A DNA stretch of 64,000 nucleotides, taken from Catellatospora methionotrophica. GTDB taxonomy: Bacteria > Actinomycetota > Actinomycetes > Mycobacteriales > Micromonosporaceae. Made by a program: the position numbers and the translations under genes. The DNA is taken from contig NZ_JAAOTJ010000002.1 in assembly GCF_011297335.1 (NCBI RefSeq), forward strand, positions 682,001-746,000, in the 5' to 3' direction. This document shows positions 1-9,600 of this stretch, in pieces. Under the pieces are notes generated by a model that searched no databases, was not told the DNA's origin, and saw only the letters and a program-made list of their open reading frames with translations. Each line of letters begins with the position of its first letter. Position 1 is the stretch's first letter.

Positions 1-1418
1 GAGTAGATGATGAACGTCTTGCCGTTGCGCTGCAGGACCTCACCGCCCTCGGCGACCGCCCCGCCGACCGTCTCCCAGCTCAGCGTCGGGGTGGTCAGGA
101 TCCGGCGGGTGCCGCTGGCGGTCCACGGGTTGCTCAGCGGTCGGATGAACAGCGGCTGCGACCCGTTGTAGAAGGTGCCCAGCAGGTACAGGTTGCCGTT
201 GAGCTGCAGGATGCCCGGGTCGAGCTCCCAGGTGTTGTTGGCCGTCGGGTCGAGCAGGTCGGCCTTGAAGCTGTACGGGCCCATCGGGTCCGTCCCCGCG
301 CTCTCCAGCACGTGGATGCGCTGGGTGCCCAGGTTGTACGGCTCCTGCCCGGCGGTGTAGTAGAAGTACCAGCGCAGCCCGTTCGGGCCGTTGAGCAGGT
401 GGAACTCCGGAGCCCACATGGTGCCCGCCCCGTTGGGGTTGGTCAGGTTGAACAGCACCTGGTCGGTGGCGGTGGCCAGGCCCCGCATCGTGGTCGCCCG
501 GCGCATCGTGATGGTCCGGTTCCAGGTGGTCGTCGCCAGGTAGTAGTAGCCGTTGTAGTACTGCAGCCACGGGTCCGGGCCCTGCGCCTTGATCGGGTTG
601 GTGAACGTGTTCGTGCCGCCGCCCCCGGTGACCGTCCAGCTGAACGTCGTGCTGCCGCTGACGCCGCCGCTGGTCGCGGTCGCCGTCACCGAGTACGACG
701 CCACGGTCGTCGCGGTGCCGCTGATCACGCCGGTCGAGCCGTTGATGCTCAGCCCGGCGGGCAGGCCGCTTGCCGTCCAGGTGTAGCCGCCCGAGCCGCC
801 AGCGGCCTGCAGGGCCAGCGAGGTGGCCGTGTTGACCACCGTGGAGCGGCTGCCGGGGTTGGTGACCGTGACGCCGGTGCCGTCGCTGACGTACGACGGC
901 AGGCGCCACACCCGGCTCGTCGCGGTGCTGCACGGCAGCTGCACGAGGCCCACGTTGGCCCCGGAGGAGCCGCCGCTGGGCACGATGCACTTGCCGGACC
1001 CGACCGAGACCACGTTGAAGGTCTTGTCGGTGCCGCTGACCGTCACCGCGGCCAGCCGCCAGCGCTGGTTGGCGTTGGTGTGGCACGGCCACTGGATGAT
1101 CGTGGCGTTGTCGGCCGTGGACGCGCCGTTGACGTCGACGCACTTGCCCGACGTCGACGTCGCGATGGTGTAGGTGTCGGTGGTGCCCGACACCGGCGTG
1201 AAGGTGAACCGCTGGTACGTGGCCGCGTTGCAGGCCTGCTGGGTCAGCTGCACCAGGTTGGCGGTGTCGCCGCCCGGCAGCGCCGCGCAGTTGCCGCCGT
1301 TGGCGTTGACCGCGGTCGAGCTGAAGGTGACGATCGCGGCGGCGGGCTGCGGGACCAGCAGCGTCGCGGCCACGATGACGGGCACGGTGAGCAGGGACAG
1401 TAGTCGGGAGCGTGTCAT
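1..1418 (-). CDS. GH43 family glycosidase with N-terminal ricin-type lectin domain (3' end cut by window edge)
   Basis: This is a secreted enzyme, probably acting on arabinan or xylan side chains. The ATG is preceded by GGAGGA seven bases upstream. A signal peptide covers about residues 1-28 (ends QPAAA). Residues about 30-165 form a ricin B/CBM13 lectin domain (SGKCVDVNGAS, NQRW). Residues about 183-265 look like a putative Ig-like (He_PIG) domain (GLPAGLSINGSTGVISGTA). From about 270 the five-bladed GH43 domain begins, with the catalytic-base region GPDPW and the typical WAPEFH strand near 334. The frame runs off the left edge at about residue 472, so the last blades are missing. Two palindromes lie upstream at 1673 and 1774 and may be the operators. 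The substrate cannot be fixed from sequence; arabinofuranosidase or endo-arabinanase is most likely. Confidence 0.88.
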   Translation of the reverse strand, partial: MTRSRLLSLLTVPVIVAATLLVPQPAAAIVTFSSTAVNANGGNCAALPGGDTANLVQLTQQACNAATYQRFTFTPVSGTTDTYTIATSTSGKCVDVNGASTADNATIIQWPCHTNANQRWRLAAVTVSGTDKTFNVVSVGSGKCIVPSGGSSGANVGLVQLPCSTATSRVWRLPSYVSDGTGVTVTNPGSRSTVVNTATSLALQAAGGSGGYTWTASGLPAGLSINGSTGVISGTATTVASYSVTATATSGGVSGSTTFSWTVTGGGGTNTFTNPIKAQGPDPWLQYYNGYYYLATTTWNRTITMRRATTMRGLATATDQVLFNLTNPNGAGTMWAPEFHLLNGPNGLRWYFYYTAGQEPYNLGTQRIHVLESAGTDPMGPYSFKADLLDPTANNTWELDPGILQLNGNLYLLGTFYNGSQPLFIRPLSNPWTASGTRRILTTPTLSWETVGGAVAEGGEVLQRNGKTFIIY

Positions 1419-1672
1419 GTTCGCGTCCTCCGGGTAGGGGCCGGCTCGGCGAGACGCCACCATGGGCCGCCACAGCGCACGCCGTCTCCCCGGCCGGCGG
1501 GACGCGCCGCGCGGGGGAGCCGTGCCTACCCGGTCACCGTGCGGGCTGGTCGGTGTCTCACCTGTTCAGGGCTGTCGGTGGTGGCGTGTGCCCGCCACCG
1601 CGGGTTGCTGGGTCCGGGTGCGTGCTCCTCTCGCCGGTATGCCGGTACATCGACAGGTGCCACGATGACTTA

Positions 1673-1686
1673 CGAAAACCTTTTCG
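1673..1686. promoter_or_regulatory. Palindromic operator candidate 1, CGAAAACCTTTTCG
   Basis: The arms CGAAAA and TTTTCG are perfectly inverted around CC. The shape matches the CGAAA-n-TTTCG operators known from xylan and arabinan genes of streptomycetes (LacI-type regulators such as BxlR). It lies about 255 bases upstream of the GH43 start. Binding by such a regulator is inference. Confidence 0.5.
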
Positions 1687-1773
1687 GCAACGGCGCGCGT
1701 GCCCTCCGAACGTGCGGTACGGGGACGACGGCGACGACGGCGTCCGCTTATCCAGGCGCGACGGTGCATCGGT

Positions 1774-1786
1774 CGAAAAGTTTTCG
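1774..1786. promoter_or_regulatory. Palindromic operator candidate 2, CGAAAAGTTTTCG
   Basis: This is a second copy of the same palindrome, with arms CGAAAA and TTTTCG around one base, 88 bases from the first. A pair of near-identical palindromes upstream of a hydrolase gene supports a role in repression, perhaps with looping. Confidence 0.5.
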
Positions 1787-1838
1787 TGCCTGGCGTGGGT
1801 CGCTGGCATCCGGCGGCGGGCTCAGTCACCCTTCCTGC

Positions 1839-3029
1839 TCAGGGCAGGGGCAACACGAGGATCACCTGGAAACCGGCCTCGTCCCGGTGACCGGCGGTCA
1901 GTGTCCCGCCGTAGACACGCGCCCGTTCCCGCATACCGAGCACTCCGTGCCCCGGTTGGGCGAGCGCCGCGAGCGCGGGCTCGGCGGGGCGAGCGGCACC
2001 ACCGTCATCGATGACCCGAACCGTGAACCGCTGGTGCGCGTATTCGAGGGTCACCGTGGCCGTTGCCGGGCCCGCGTGTTTGAGCACATTGGTCAGTGAC
2101 TCCTGCACGACGCGATAGGTGCAAGCGTCCAGGCCCGGCGGTAGTGGCTGGGGCTTGCCGTCGACCCGGAGTTCGGTGTGCACCCCGGCGGTCCGCATGC
2201 GGTCGACGAGTTCGCCGAGGCGGCCGACACCGGGGGCCGGTGGGCGGGCCGGGTCGCCGTCGGCGGGGGTGGCGCTGGTGCGCAGCAGGCTCAGGATCCG
2301 GCGCAGTTCCTCCTGTGCCTCGCGGCTGTTGTCGGCGATGACCGCCAGCGCGGTGCGGGCCGTTGGCCGGTCGCTGTCGAACACGTACCCGGCCATCCCC
2401 GCCTGCACGGAGATCACCGACATGTGGTGGGCGACGATGTCGTGCAGTTCCTGGGCGATGCGGATACGTTCCTCGACGACGGCCCGCTGCGCCCGGTCGG
2501 CCTGCTCCTGACGCAGCTGCTCGGTGAGCTGGGCCAGTTGCCTGTTGCGCTGCTCCAGTTTGCGGGCGCTGGTGCCCATCTGCCAGGTGATGCCGTTGAA
2601 CAGCACCGTCTGGGCGAGCACGCTGGGCATGGACGAGTTGGCGGCCAGCAGTCCGGCGAATACCCAGATTAGGGCGGCACAGCCGGTGGCGGTGAGGGCG
2701 ACGCGGCGGCTGCGCAGCAGCGCGACGGCATAGAGGCTGAGAAAGGTGCCGTAGGTGTTCAGCGCCGGCCAGTAGCCTACCGCGATGGACAGCGTCCATG
2801 CCCCGGCACACCAGGTCAGGATCGCGACGGGTGCCTGTCGTCGGAACGCGGCCGGCAGGTTGGCCGCGACGATGAGCAGGTAGCCGGTCGCGTCCATCGA
2901 TCGCCAGTCACCCAGATACTCGTGACCGAGCAGGACGGCGACCATCGTGGATCCGACCGCAAGAGTGATGTCCAGTAGCAGGGTGCGGCACGTGGCGAGC
3001 CGGCCGGCCAGGGTCGACAGCGCGGACAT
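1839..3029 (-). CDS. NarL/DesK-type sensor histidine kinase
   Basis: This is a 396-residue membrane sensor kinase. About five hydrophobic segments occupy residues 10-150, followed by a short coiled coil. The HisKA_3 dimerisation domain carries the phospho-acceptor in ELHDIVAHH (His near 197). The HATPase domain has an N-box around NVLKHAGPA (near 313) and a glycine box GHGVLGMRERA (near 365). No periplasmic sensor domain is visible, so the signal is probably sensed in the membrane. Kinases of this type normally sit beside a LuxR-type response regulator. Here none is adjacent; the best candidate is the regulator at 12780-13442, beyond two large genes. The start is the first ATG of the frame. 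Confidence 0.9.
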   Translation of the reverse strand: MSALSTLAGRLATCRTLLLDITLAVGSTMVAVLLGHEYLGDWRSMDATGYLLIVAANLPAAFRRQAPVAILTWCAGAWTLSIAVGYWPALNTYGTFLSLYAVALLRSRRVALTATGCAALIWVFAGLLAANSSMPSVLAQTVLFNGITWQMGTSARKLEQRNRQLAQLTEQLRQEQADRAQRAVVEERIRIAQELHDIVAHHMSVISVQAGMAGYVFDSDRPTARTALAVIADNSREAQEELRRILSLLRTSATPADGDPARPPAPGVGRLGELVDRMRTAGVHTELRVDGKPQPLPPGLDACTYRVVQESLTNVLKHAGPATATVTLEYAHQRFTVRVIDDGGAARPAEPALAALAQPGHGVLGMRERARVYGGTLTAGHRDEAGFQVILVLPLP

Positions 3030-3209
3030 TGGCGGAGTTTAGCGCCGTGGCGGGTAACGCCGCCCTACCACCGCGGGTGGATCTGCCGGGCGGCGTGCCA
3101 CCGATGCGGTATGCGGAGATCCATCTGCTGCCAGACGCCGGACATCCATCCCGGCGCATACGTTGCCGCAGTCGGCGATGGACGCCGGGGTGGGGAGCGG
3201 TCGGCAGTG

Positions 3210-6200
3210 ATGTCTGGTACGAGAGTTTCTGGTGGTCGGACGGGGGTCGTCAGCGCTCTGGTCGCCGCCGTCGCGGCGACGGTGGTGCTGGTGCAGCCCG
3301 TGGCCGCGGCACCGCCCGCGCCCATGCCTGCCGCGGCGGTCCCGGCCCCGGACGGCCGGCTGAGCGAGGCCGCGGCGCTGCGGCAGGCGCAGCTGACGGG
3401 CCAGCCGGTCGAGGTGGTGTCGCTGCGTGGGGAGTCCCGGGAGGTGTACGCGCTGGCGTCTGGCCGGATGCGGATGGTGCAGCACGCCAAGCCGGTCCGG
3501 GCGCGTACGGGCGGCGGCTGGTCGGCGGTCGACACCACGCTCACCCGGGTGCCCGGTGGCGGGTTCGCGCCCGCTGCCTCGACGGTCGACCTAGTGCTGT
3601 CCGGCGGCGGCGACGGTCCGTTCGTCCGGATGACCCGGGCCGGGCGCAGCCTCGCACTGTCCTGGCCGCAGCCGCTGCCGGCACCCACGGTCGCTGGTGA
3701 CACCGTGACCTACCCGGAGGTGCTGCCCGGCGTCGACCTGCGGGTACGCGCCGACGTGGACGGCTTCGCGCACCTGCTGGTGGTCAAGACGCCGCAGGCG
3801 GCCCGCCAGCCCGCGCTGGCCCGGGTGCGGCTGAGGGTGCAGGCACCGGACCTGACTGTCAGCGCCGACGCGGCCGGTGCGCTGCGCGCGGTCGACCGGC
3901 GCAGCGGGCAGGCGGTCTTCGAAGCACCCGCACCTCAGATGTGGGATTCCGGCGGCACCCCGGCCGCCCGCGCCGCTGCCGGTGCCCTGGGGATGTTCCG
4001 TCCGGCAGCGAGGGCCGCGGTTGCCCGGGTCGGCGTTGACGTGTCCCGCGACGAGCTCGTGCTGCTGCCCGACGCGGCGCTACTGCGCGCCGACGCCAGC
4101 CGGTTTCCGCTGGTCATCGACCCGGTGTGGAAGCCAGTGGACTCCTCGGCGAACCTGATGGTGTCGCAGCGTTACAACAGCTACGGCTTCACCGGCACCG
4201 AGGGTGTCGGCTTCTGCGACGTCAGCTTCGACTCCGAGTGCGGCAGCGACAACCGCAAGCGGATCTTCTACCGTTTACCGATCGGCGCGTTCGCGGGCAA
4301 GAGCATTCTCAACGCCGAGTTCATCGCCTACGAGACCCACGCCTACGACTGCGACGAGGGCACCAGCGTGCAGCTGTGGCACGCCAGCGGCTTCTCCTCG
4401 ACCTCGACGTGGAGCTCGACCGCCGACAACTGGCTGACCCACCTGACCTCACGCGACGTCGCCTACTGCTCGCGCACCCCGGTCGAGTTCGGCGGCACCG
4501 CGCTGCGTGACGTGCTGCGGGCCGCAGTCGCCCGCAAGGATCCGGCGATCACCCTGGGGTTGCGGGCCTACTCCGAGTCGACGATGGCCTGGTGGAAGCG
4601 GTTCGCCGCCGACGCCGACCTGCGGATCGAGTACAACACGCCGCCGCCGCAGCCGCTGATGAAGAACATGTCGATGAGTCCGGGCGGGGCGTGCATGGAC
4701 CCGGCGAACTCGCCAGTGGTCAACCAGACGCCGACGTTCTACGCGATCCTGCACGACGCCGACTCCGGCTCGGCCGCGAAGCTGTATGCCGAGTTCTCGC
4801 TGACCTGGACCGGGGGCAAGTGGTCCTCGCCGCGCGTCGGGCCCAAGACGACCGGGTCGACGTTCCAGGTGACGCCGCCCGTGTCGCTGGCCGGCAAGAC
4901 AGGGCTGCGCTGGGAGGTGCGGACCTGGGACGGCAACGACTACAGCCCGTGGAGCTGGATCGGCGGCGCCACCAGCTGTTACCTGCGCTATGACGCCGGC
5001 GCGCCGTCGGCCCCGGCGGTGTCGTCGGCGGCGTACCCGCGCTCGAACCCGGACAACCCTGACGACCCGTGGTATGACGGCGTCGGCAGGCCGGGATCGT
5101 TCACACTGACCACGACCGACACCGACGTGACCCGCTACTGGGTGGGGGTGAACACCACGCCTACCGCTGCGGGGGAGTACCGGCCCGCGACGGCCGGAGG
5201 CGCGGTCACGGTCCAGCTGACACCGACCCGCGCCGGGGTGAACTTCCTGTACGTCACCGCCCTGGACGCCGCAGGCAATGCTAGTGCCCCGACCGCATAC
5301 CTGTTCCGGGTCAGGGCCGGCACCGAGCCGCGCGCCCGCTGGAGGCTCGACGAACCCGCCGGTGCCACCACGGTGGCGGCCGAGGTCCGCACCGGAACCA
5401 CCCCGGTCACTGCCCGCGTCAACACCGGCGCCGTGCTCGGCGTCGGCGGGCAGGTCGGCACCGCGCTGCGCGGCAACGGCACCACCGGGTACGCCGAGAC
5501 GACCGGCCCGGTCATCGACACCAGCAAGTCGTTTGCCGTGTCGGCGTGGGCGAAGCTGTCCAGCACCAACGACTTCGCCTCGGTCGTCAGCCAGGACGGC
5601 ACCACCGTCAGCGGCTTCTACCTGCACTACTCCAAGGTCGACAACCGGTGGTCGTTCAGCCAGTGGAACAGCGACGCCCTGCCGGGGTTCGTGCGGCTCC
5701 TGTCGAGCGCGCCGCCGGTGGTGGGGGAGTGGACGCACCTGGTCGGTGTGCAAGACGCCGTGGCCAAACGGTCCCGGCTCTACGTCAACGGCGTGCTGCA
5801 GCAGGACAAGGCCGTGCCGCTCACCTTCAACGCCACCGGCCCGATGGCCGTCGGCCGGGGCAAGTACAACGGCGTGAAGAACGAGTTCTTCCCCGGTGAC
5901 CTCGACGACGTCCAGGTCTTCGACCGGGTCGTGTCCACCGAGGAGGTCTCCGACCTGTACCGCCAGCACCCGGTGCTGGCCGGGCGGTGGAAACTCAACA
6001 CCGACGGTGCGGACGACTCCGGCAAGGGCCGCCCGCTGACGCCGACCGGCGACGCCCGGATCGACCCGGCCGCCGGATGGCTCGGCAGCCCGCCCGGTGC
6101 GCTGCGGCTGGACGGCGCTGGCGACTACGCGGCCACCGCCGGGCCGGTCCTGGCGACCAACCGTAGCTTCACCGTCGCCGGCTGGGTGACGGCCGCGTCC

Positions 6201-6668
6201 CGCCCGACCGCGAAGGCCACCGTGTTCTCCCAGGCGGGGACGGTGAACAGCGGCTTCGCGCTGCGTTACCACCCCGGCCTGTTCGACCAGGCCGGCGGCT
6301 GGCAGATCGAGATGCCCAGCACCGACACGGCCGCCGCGGTGGCGCAGACCGCCGAGCACCAGGAATACCAGTGGCAGGCCCAGTGGGACCACATCGCGGT
6401 GGTCTACGACGCGGTCGCCGGGGTGCTGCAGCTGTACGTCAACGGCTGGCTGGAACAGACCACCGACCGGGTCTCGGCCCGCTGGAACACCATCGGCTTC
6501 GACGCGACCGGTCCCCTGCAACTGGGCCGGGCCAAAGTCGGCGGCGCCTGGGCGGAGTACTGGCCGGGCCTGGTCGACGACGTGTGGGCGTTCTCCGGAG
6601 TGCTGAGCCAGGAGCAGGTGCAGGCCCTGGCTGGTTACACCGAGCTGCCGTCCGCCTCGCCGTTCTGA
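3210..6668 (+). CDS. Secreted LamG-domain protein, partner of the downstream RHS protein
   Basis: This is an exported 1152-residue protein. I chose the ATG that places a signal peptide (about residues 1-36, ending PVAAA) at the N-terminus with GGGGAG upstream; GTG at 3207 is an alternative. A DNRLRE-like region (KRIFYRLPIG) lies around residues 300-470. Ig-like linkers follow, then two concanavalin-like LamG domains at about 703-925 and 925-1150, each with the phrase LYVNG and a closing PGLVDDV or PGDLDDV motif. The gene is followed after only 28 bases by the RHS gene, which has its own ribosome binding site, so the two are almost surely one transcript. LamG-RHS pairs are common in actinomycetes. 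A carbohydrate- or surface-binding role is likely; no catalytic domain is visible. Confidence 0.85.
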   Translation: MSGTRVSGGRTGVVSALVAAVAATVVLVQPVAAAPPAPMPAAAVPAPDGRLSEAAALRQAQLTGQPVEVVSLRGESREVYALASGRMRMVQHAKPVRARTGGGWSAVDTTLTRVPGGGFAPAASTVDLVLSGGGDGPFVRMTRAGRSLALSWPQPLPAPTVAGDTVTYPEVLPGVDLRVRADVDGFAHLLVVKTPQAARQPALARVRLRVQAPDLTVSADAAGALRAVDRRSGQAVFEAPAPQMWDSGGTPAARAAAGALGMFRPAARAAVARVGVDVSRDELVLLPDAALLRADASRFPLVIDPVWKPVDSSANLMVSQRYNSYGFTGTEGVGFCDVSFDSECGSDNRKRIFYRLPIGAFAGKSILNAEFIAYETHAYDCDEGTSVQLWHASGFSSTSTWSSTADNWLTHLTSRDVAYCSRTPVEFGGTALRDVLRAAVARKDPAITLGLRAYSESTMAWWKRFAADADLRIEYNTPPPQPLMKNMSMSPGGACMDPANSPVVNQTPTFYAILHDADSGSAAKLYAEFSLTWTGGKWSSPRVGPKTTGSTFQVTPPVSLAGKTGLRWEVRTWDGNDYSPWSWIGGATSCYLRYDAGAPSAPAVSSAAYPRSNPDNPDDPWYDGVGRPGSFTLTTTDTDVTRYWVGVNTTPTAAGEYRPATAGGAVTVQLTPTRAGVNFLYVTALDAAGNASAPTAYLFRVRAGTEPRARWRLDEPAGATTVAAEVRTGTTPVTARVNTGAVLGVGGQVGTALRGNGTTGYAETTGPVIDTSKSFAVSAWAKLSSTNDFASVVSQDGTTVSGFYLHYSKVDNRWSFSQWNSDALPGFVRLLSSAPPVVGEWTHLVGVQDAVAKRSRLYVNGVLQQDKAVPLTFNATGPMAVGRGKYNGVKNEFFPGDLDDVQVFDRVVSTEEVSDLYRQHPVLAGRWKLNTDGADDSGKGRPLTPTGDARIDPAAGWLGSPPGALRLDGAGDYAATAGPVLATNRSFTVAGWVTAASRPTAKATVFSQAGTVNSGFALRYHPGLFDQAGGWQIEMPSTDTAAAVAQTAEHQEYQWQAQWDHIAVVYDAVAGVLQLYVNGWLEQTTDRVSARWNTIGFDATGPLQLGRAKVGGAWAEYWPGLVDDVWAFSGVLSQEQVQALAGYTELPSASPF

Positions 6669-6696
6669 GCACCGCGCCGACACACAGGAGGTATTG

Positions 6697-9600
6697 ATGC
6701 GCACCGCAACTTCGCGGTTGTCCCTGGCGGTCGTCGCCAACCTGATCGCCACCATGCTCGTGGCCACCCCGGCCCGAGCCGAGGATCTCAGCACCGGCCG
6801 GCCCGAGGTCGCCGGCTCGTCGCCGGCCGCTGTCGGCCGCCCGGCCGGGGTCCGGGCACGTAGGTTCGACCCGGCCGCCAGCACCCGCGCGCCGCAGGCC
6901 GCCTGGCCGAAAGGCACCGCGATCACCGCGTCCGGCGCGGCCGTCGTCAAGGTCCGCGAACGCGACGCCGCGACGCGTGCCGCGGTCGACGGGGTGCTGT
7001 TCACCGTCGACGCGAAGGCGGCGACCCGGGTCCGGGTCGACTACGCCCGGTTCGCCCAAGCGTACGGCGGCTCGTACGGCGCCCGGCTGCGGCTGGTGCG
7101 GCTGCCCGCCTGCGTGCTGGACACCCCCCAGCTGGCGGCATGCCGCACCACGACGCCGGTTCCGGCGGTCCACGACGGGCAAGCGTCCGCGCTGACCGCC
7201 GACCTGGGCACCGCCGGGGTCACGGTGCTCGCGGCCGTCGCCGGCACCGCCAGCGACCAGGGCGACTACCGGGCGACACCGCTCGCCCCGTCGGCGACCT
7301 GGGCGGCCGGCGGCAGCTCCGGCGACTTCACCTGGTCGTATCCGATGCGGGTCCCGCCGACCCGCGGTGAACTCGACCCCGACCTGGCGATCTCGTACTC
7401 CTCATCGTCGATCGACGGACGCACCTCGGGCACCAACAACCAGACGTCCTGGGTCGGGGAGGGTTTCGACCTGTCCGTCGGCTACATCGAGCGCAGCTAC
7501 AAGTCCTGCGCCGACGACGGGGCACCGGCCGTCAACGGGGTCAAACCCGGGGACCTGTGCTGGGCGTACGACAACGCGACCGTCGCCTGGGGTGGCAAGG
7601 GCGGCGAGCTGATCCGCGCCGCCGACGGCACGTGGCGGCTGCGCGGCGACGACGGCACCCGGTTCGAGCGGCTGACCGACACCGCCACCGGCAACGGCGA
7701 CAACGATGGGGAGTACTGGAAGGCGACGACCGTCGACGGCACGCAGTACTTCTTCGGCCGTCACCGGCTGCCCGGCTGGTCGGCGGGCAAGGCGCAGACG
7801 AACGCGGCCTGGACCGTGCCGGTGTTCGGCAACAACAGCGGCGAACCCTGCTACGACGCGTCCGGTTTCGGCTCGTCATGGTGCCAGCAGGTGTGGCGGT
7901 GGAACCTCGACTACGTCGTTGACACCCACGGCAACGCGATGACCTACCGGTACACCACGGAGACGAACCTGTACGGCCGCAACGTCAGCGCCAGCGCCGA
8001 TGTCGCGTACGTGCGCGGCGGGCAGCTCGAACGGATCGAGTACGGGCTGCGTACCAGTGACCTGTTCGCACCGGCCCCGGCCCGGGTCGTGTTCGACGCG
8101 AGCGAACGCTGCCTGGCCGACACCGGCTTCGACTGCGACCCGGCGAAGATCGGCATGAGCCCGGACCGGTGGCGTGACGTGCCCTGGGACCAGAACTGCA
8201 CGTCGTCGTGCACCGGCGCGGGCAAGATCTCCCCGACGTTCTGGAGCCGCAAGCGCCTGACCGCCGTGAACACGCAGATCAGGAAGCCCGACGGCGGCTA
8301 CCGTGACGTCGACACGTGGAACCTGACGCACCTGTGGGCCGACGCCGACACCGACAGCTCCCTGCTGCTGGGTTCGATCCAGCAGACCGGCAAGGCCGCC
8401 ACCCCCGCGTTGACGCTGCCGCCGGTGACGTTCAACCACGTCCAGGCCCCCAACCGGGTCGACCGGATCGGCGACGACATCCGCCCGTTCATCAAGTACC
8501 GGCTCGGCGCGATCTATGACGAGTCCGGCGGGCAGCTCGACGTCACCTACTCCACCGCCGACTGCACCCAGGCCGGCCTGCCGACCCCGGAGACCAACAC
8601 CCGCCGCTGCTTCCCGACCTACTGGCAGCCGCCGGGCCGGACCGCGCCGATCCTCGACTGGTTCCACAAGTACGTCGTCAAGCAGGTCATCGTCTCCGAC
8701 CGCACCGCCCGCTCCCCGGACATGGTCACCACCTACGACTATCCCGAAGGCGCGGCCTGGCACTTCGACGACGACGACGGCCTGGCCCGCATCGGACAGA
8801 AGACCTGGTCGCAGTGGCGCGGCTACGGCCTGGTCCGGGTCACCACCGGCGGCGTCAACGACCCGCTGACCCGCGACGACTACCTGTACCTGCGGGGCAT
8901 GGACGGCGACCGGCTCAACCCCACCGGCGGCGTCAAGACCGTCACCGTCGCCGACGGCGAGGGCACCAGCCACCCCGACCACGCGGCGCTGGCCGGGCAC
9001 CTGCTCAAACACACCACCTACACCGGCCCGTCCGGCACCGTGCACACCAAGACCGTCAACACGCCCTGGCGGCAGCAGACCGCGTCGCGTACCCGCTCGT
9101 GGGGCACGACGACGGCGAACCTGACCGGCACCGCGACAGCGCGGACCTGGACGGCGATGGACGGCGGCAACTGGCGGCAGACCCGCGTCGACCAGAGCTT
9201 CGACACCCGCACCGGCCTGCCGACGCAGATCGACGACCAGGGCGACACCGGCACCGCCACCGACGACCGCTGCACCCGGCTCACCTACCTCGCCAACACC
9301 GCGACGTGGCTGCTGGACCGGCGCTCGCGGGCCGAGACCGTGGCGGTGCGCTGCGCGAGCACCCCAGACCGGTCCCGGCAGCTCATCGCCGACACCCGTG
9401 CCTGGTTCGACGGCGGCTCGTTCGGCGCGACCCCGACCAGGGGCGACGTCACCCGCCAGGAGGAGGTCAGCACCCACGACGGCACCACCGCCGCCTACGT
9501 CGCCACGACCCGCACCGGCTACGACGCCTACGGCCGGCCCGCGACGGTCACCGACGCGGCCGGCAACATCATGACCGCGTCGTACGCCGACGACACGTCC

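Larger units (their letters stand above)
1419..1838. other. Intergenic region upstream of the GH43 gene
   Basis: No convincing gene is present in these 420 bases; the short frames here are arginine-rich and recognised by nothing. The region carries the upstream control sequence of the GH43 gene (transcribed leftward), including two related AT-rich palindromes that stand out against the GC-rich background. Confidence 0.6.

Noticed and set aside
40-1473. Minus-strand frame of 477 codons overlapping the GH43 gene
   Set aside because: His/Gln/Arg-rich shadow in another frame; the true frame starts at 1418 with a signal peptide, a ricin domain and GH43 motifs.
4449-7004. Open frame of 851 codons on the minus strand
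   Set aside because: Lies fully opposite the LamG protein and the RHS start, with shadow-like composition and no recognisable domain.
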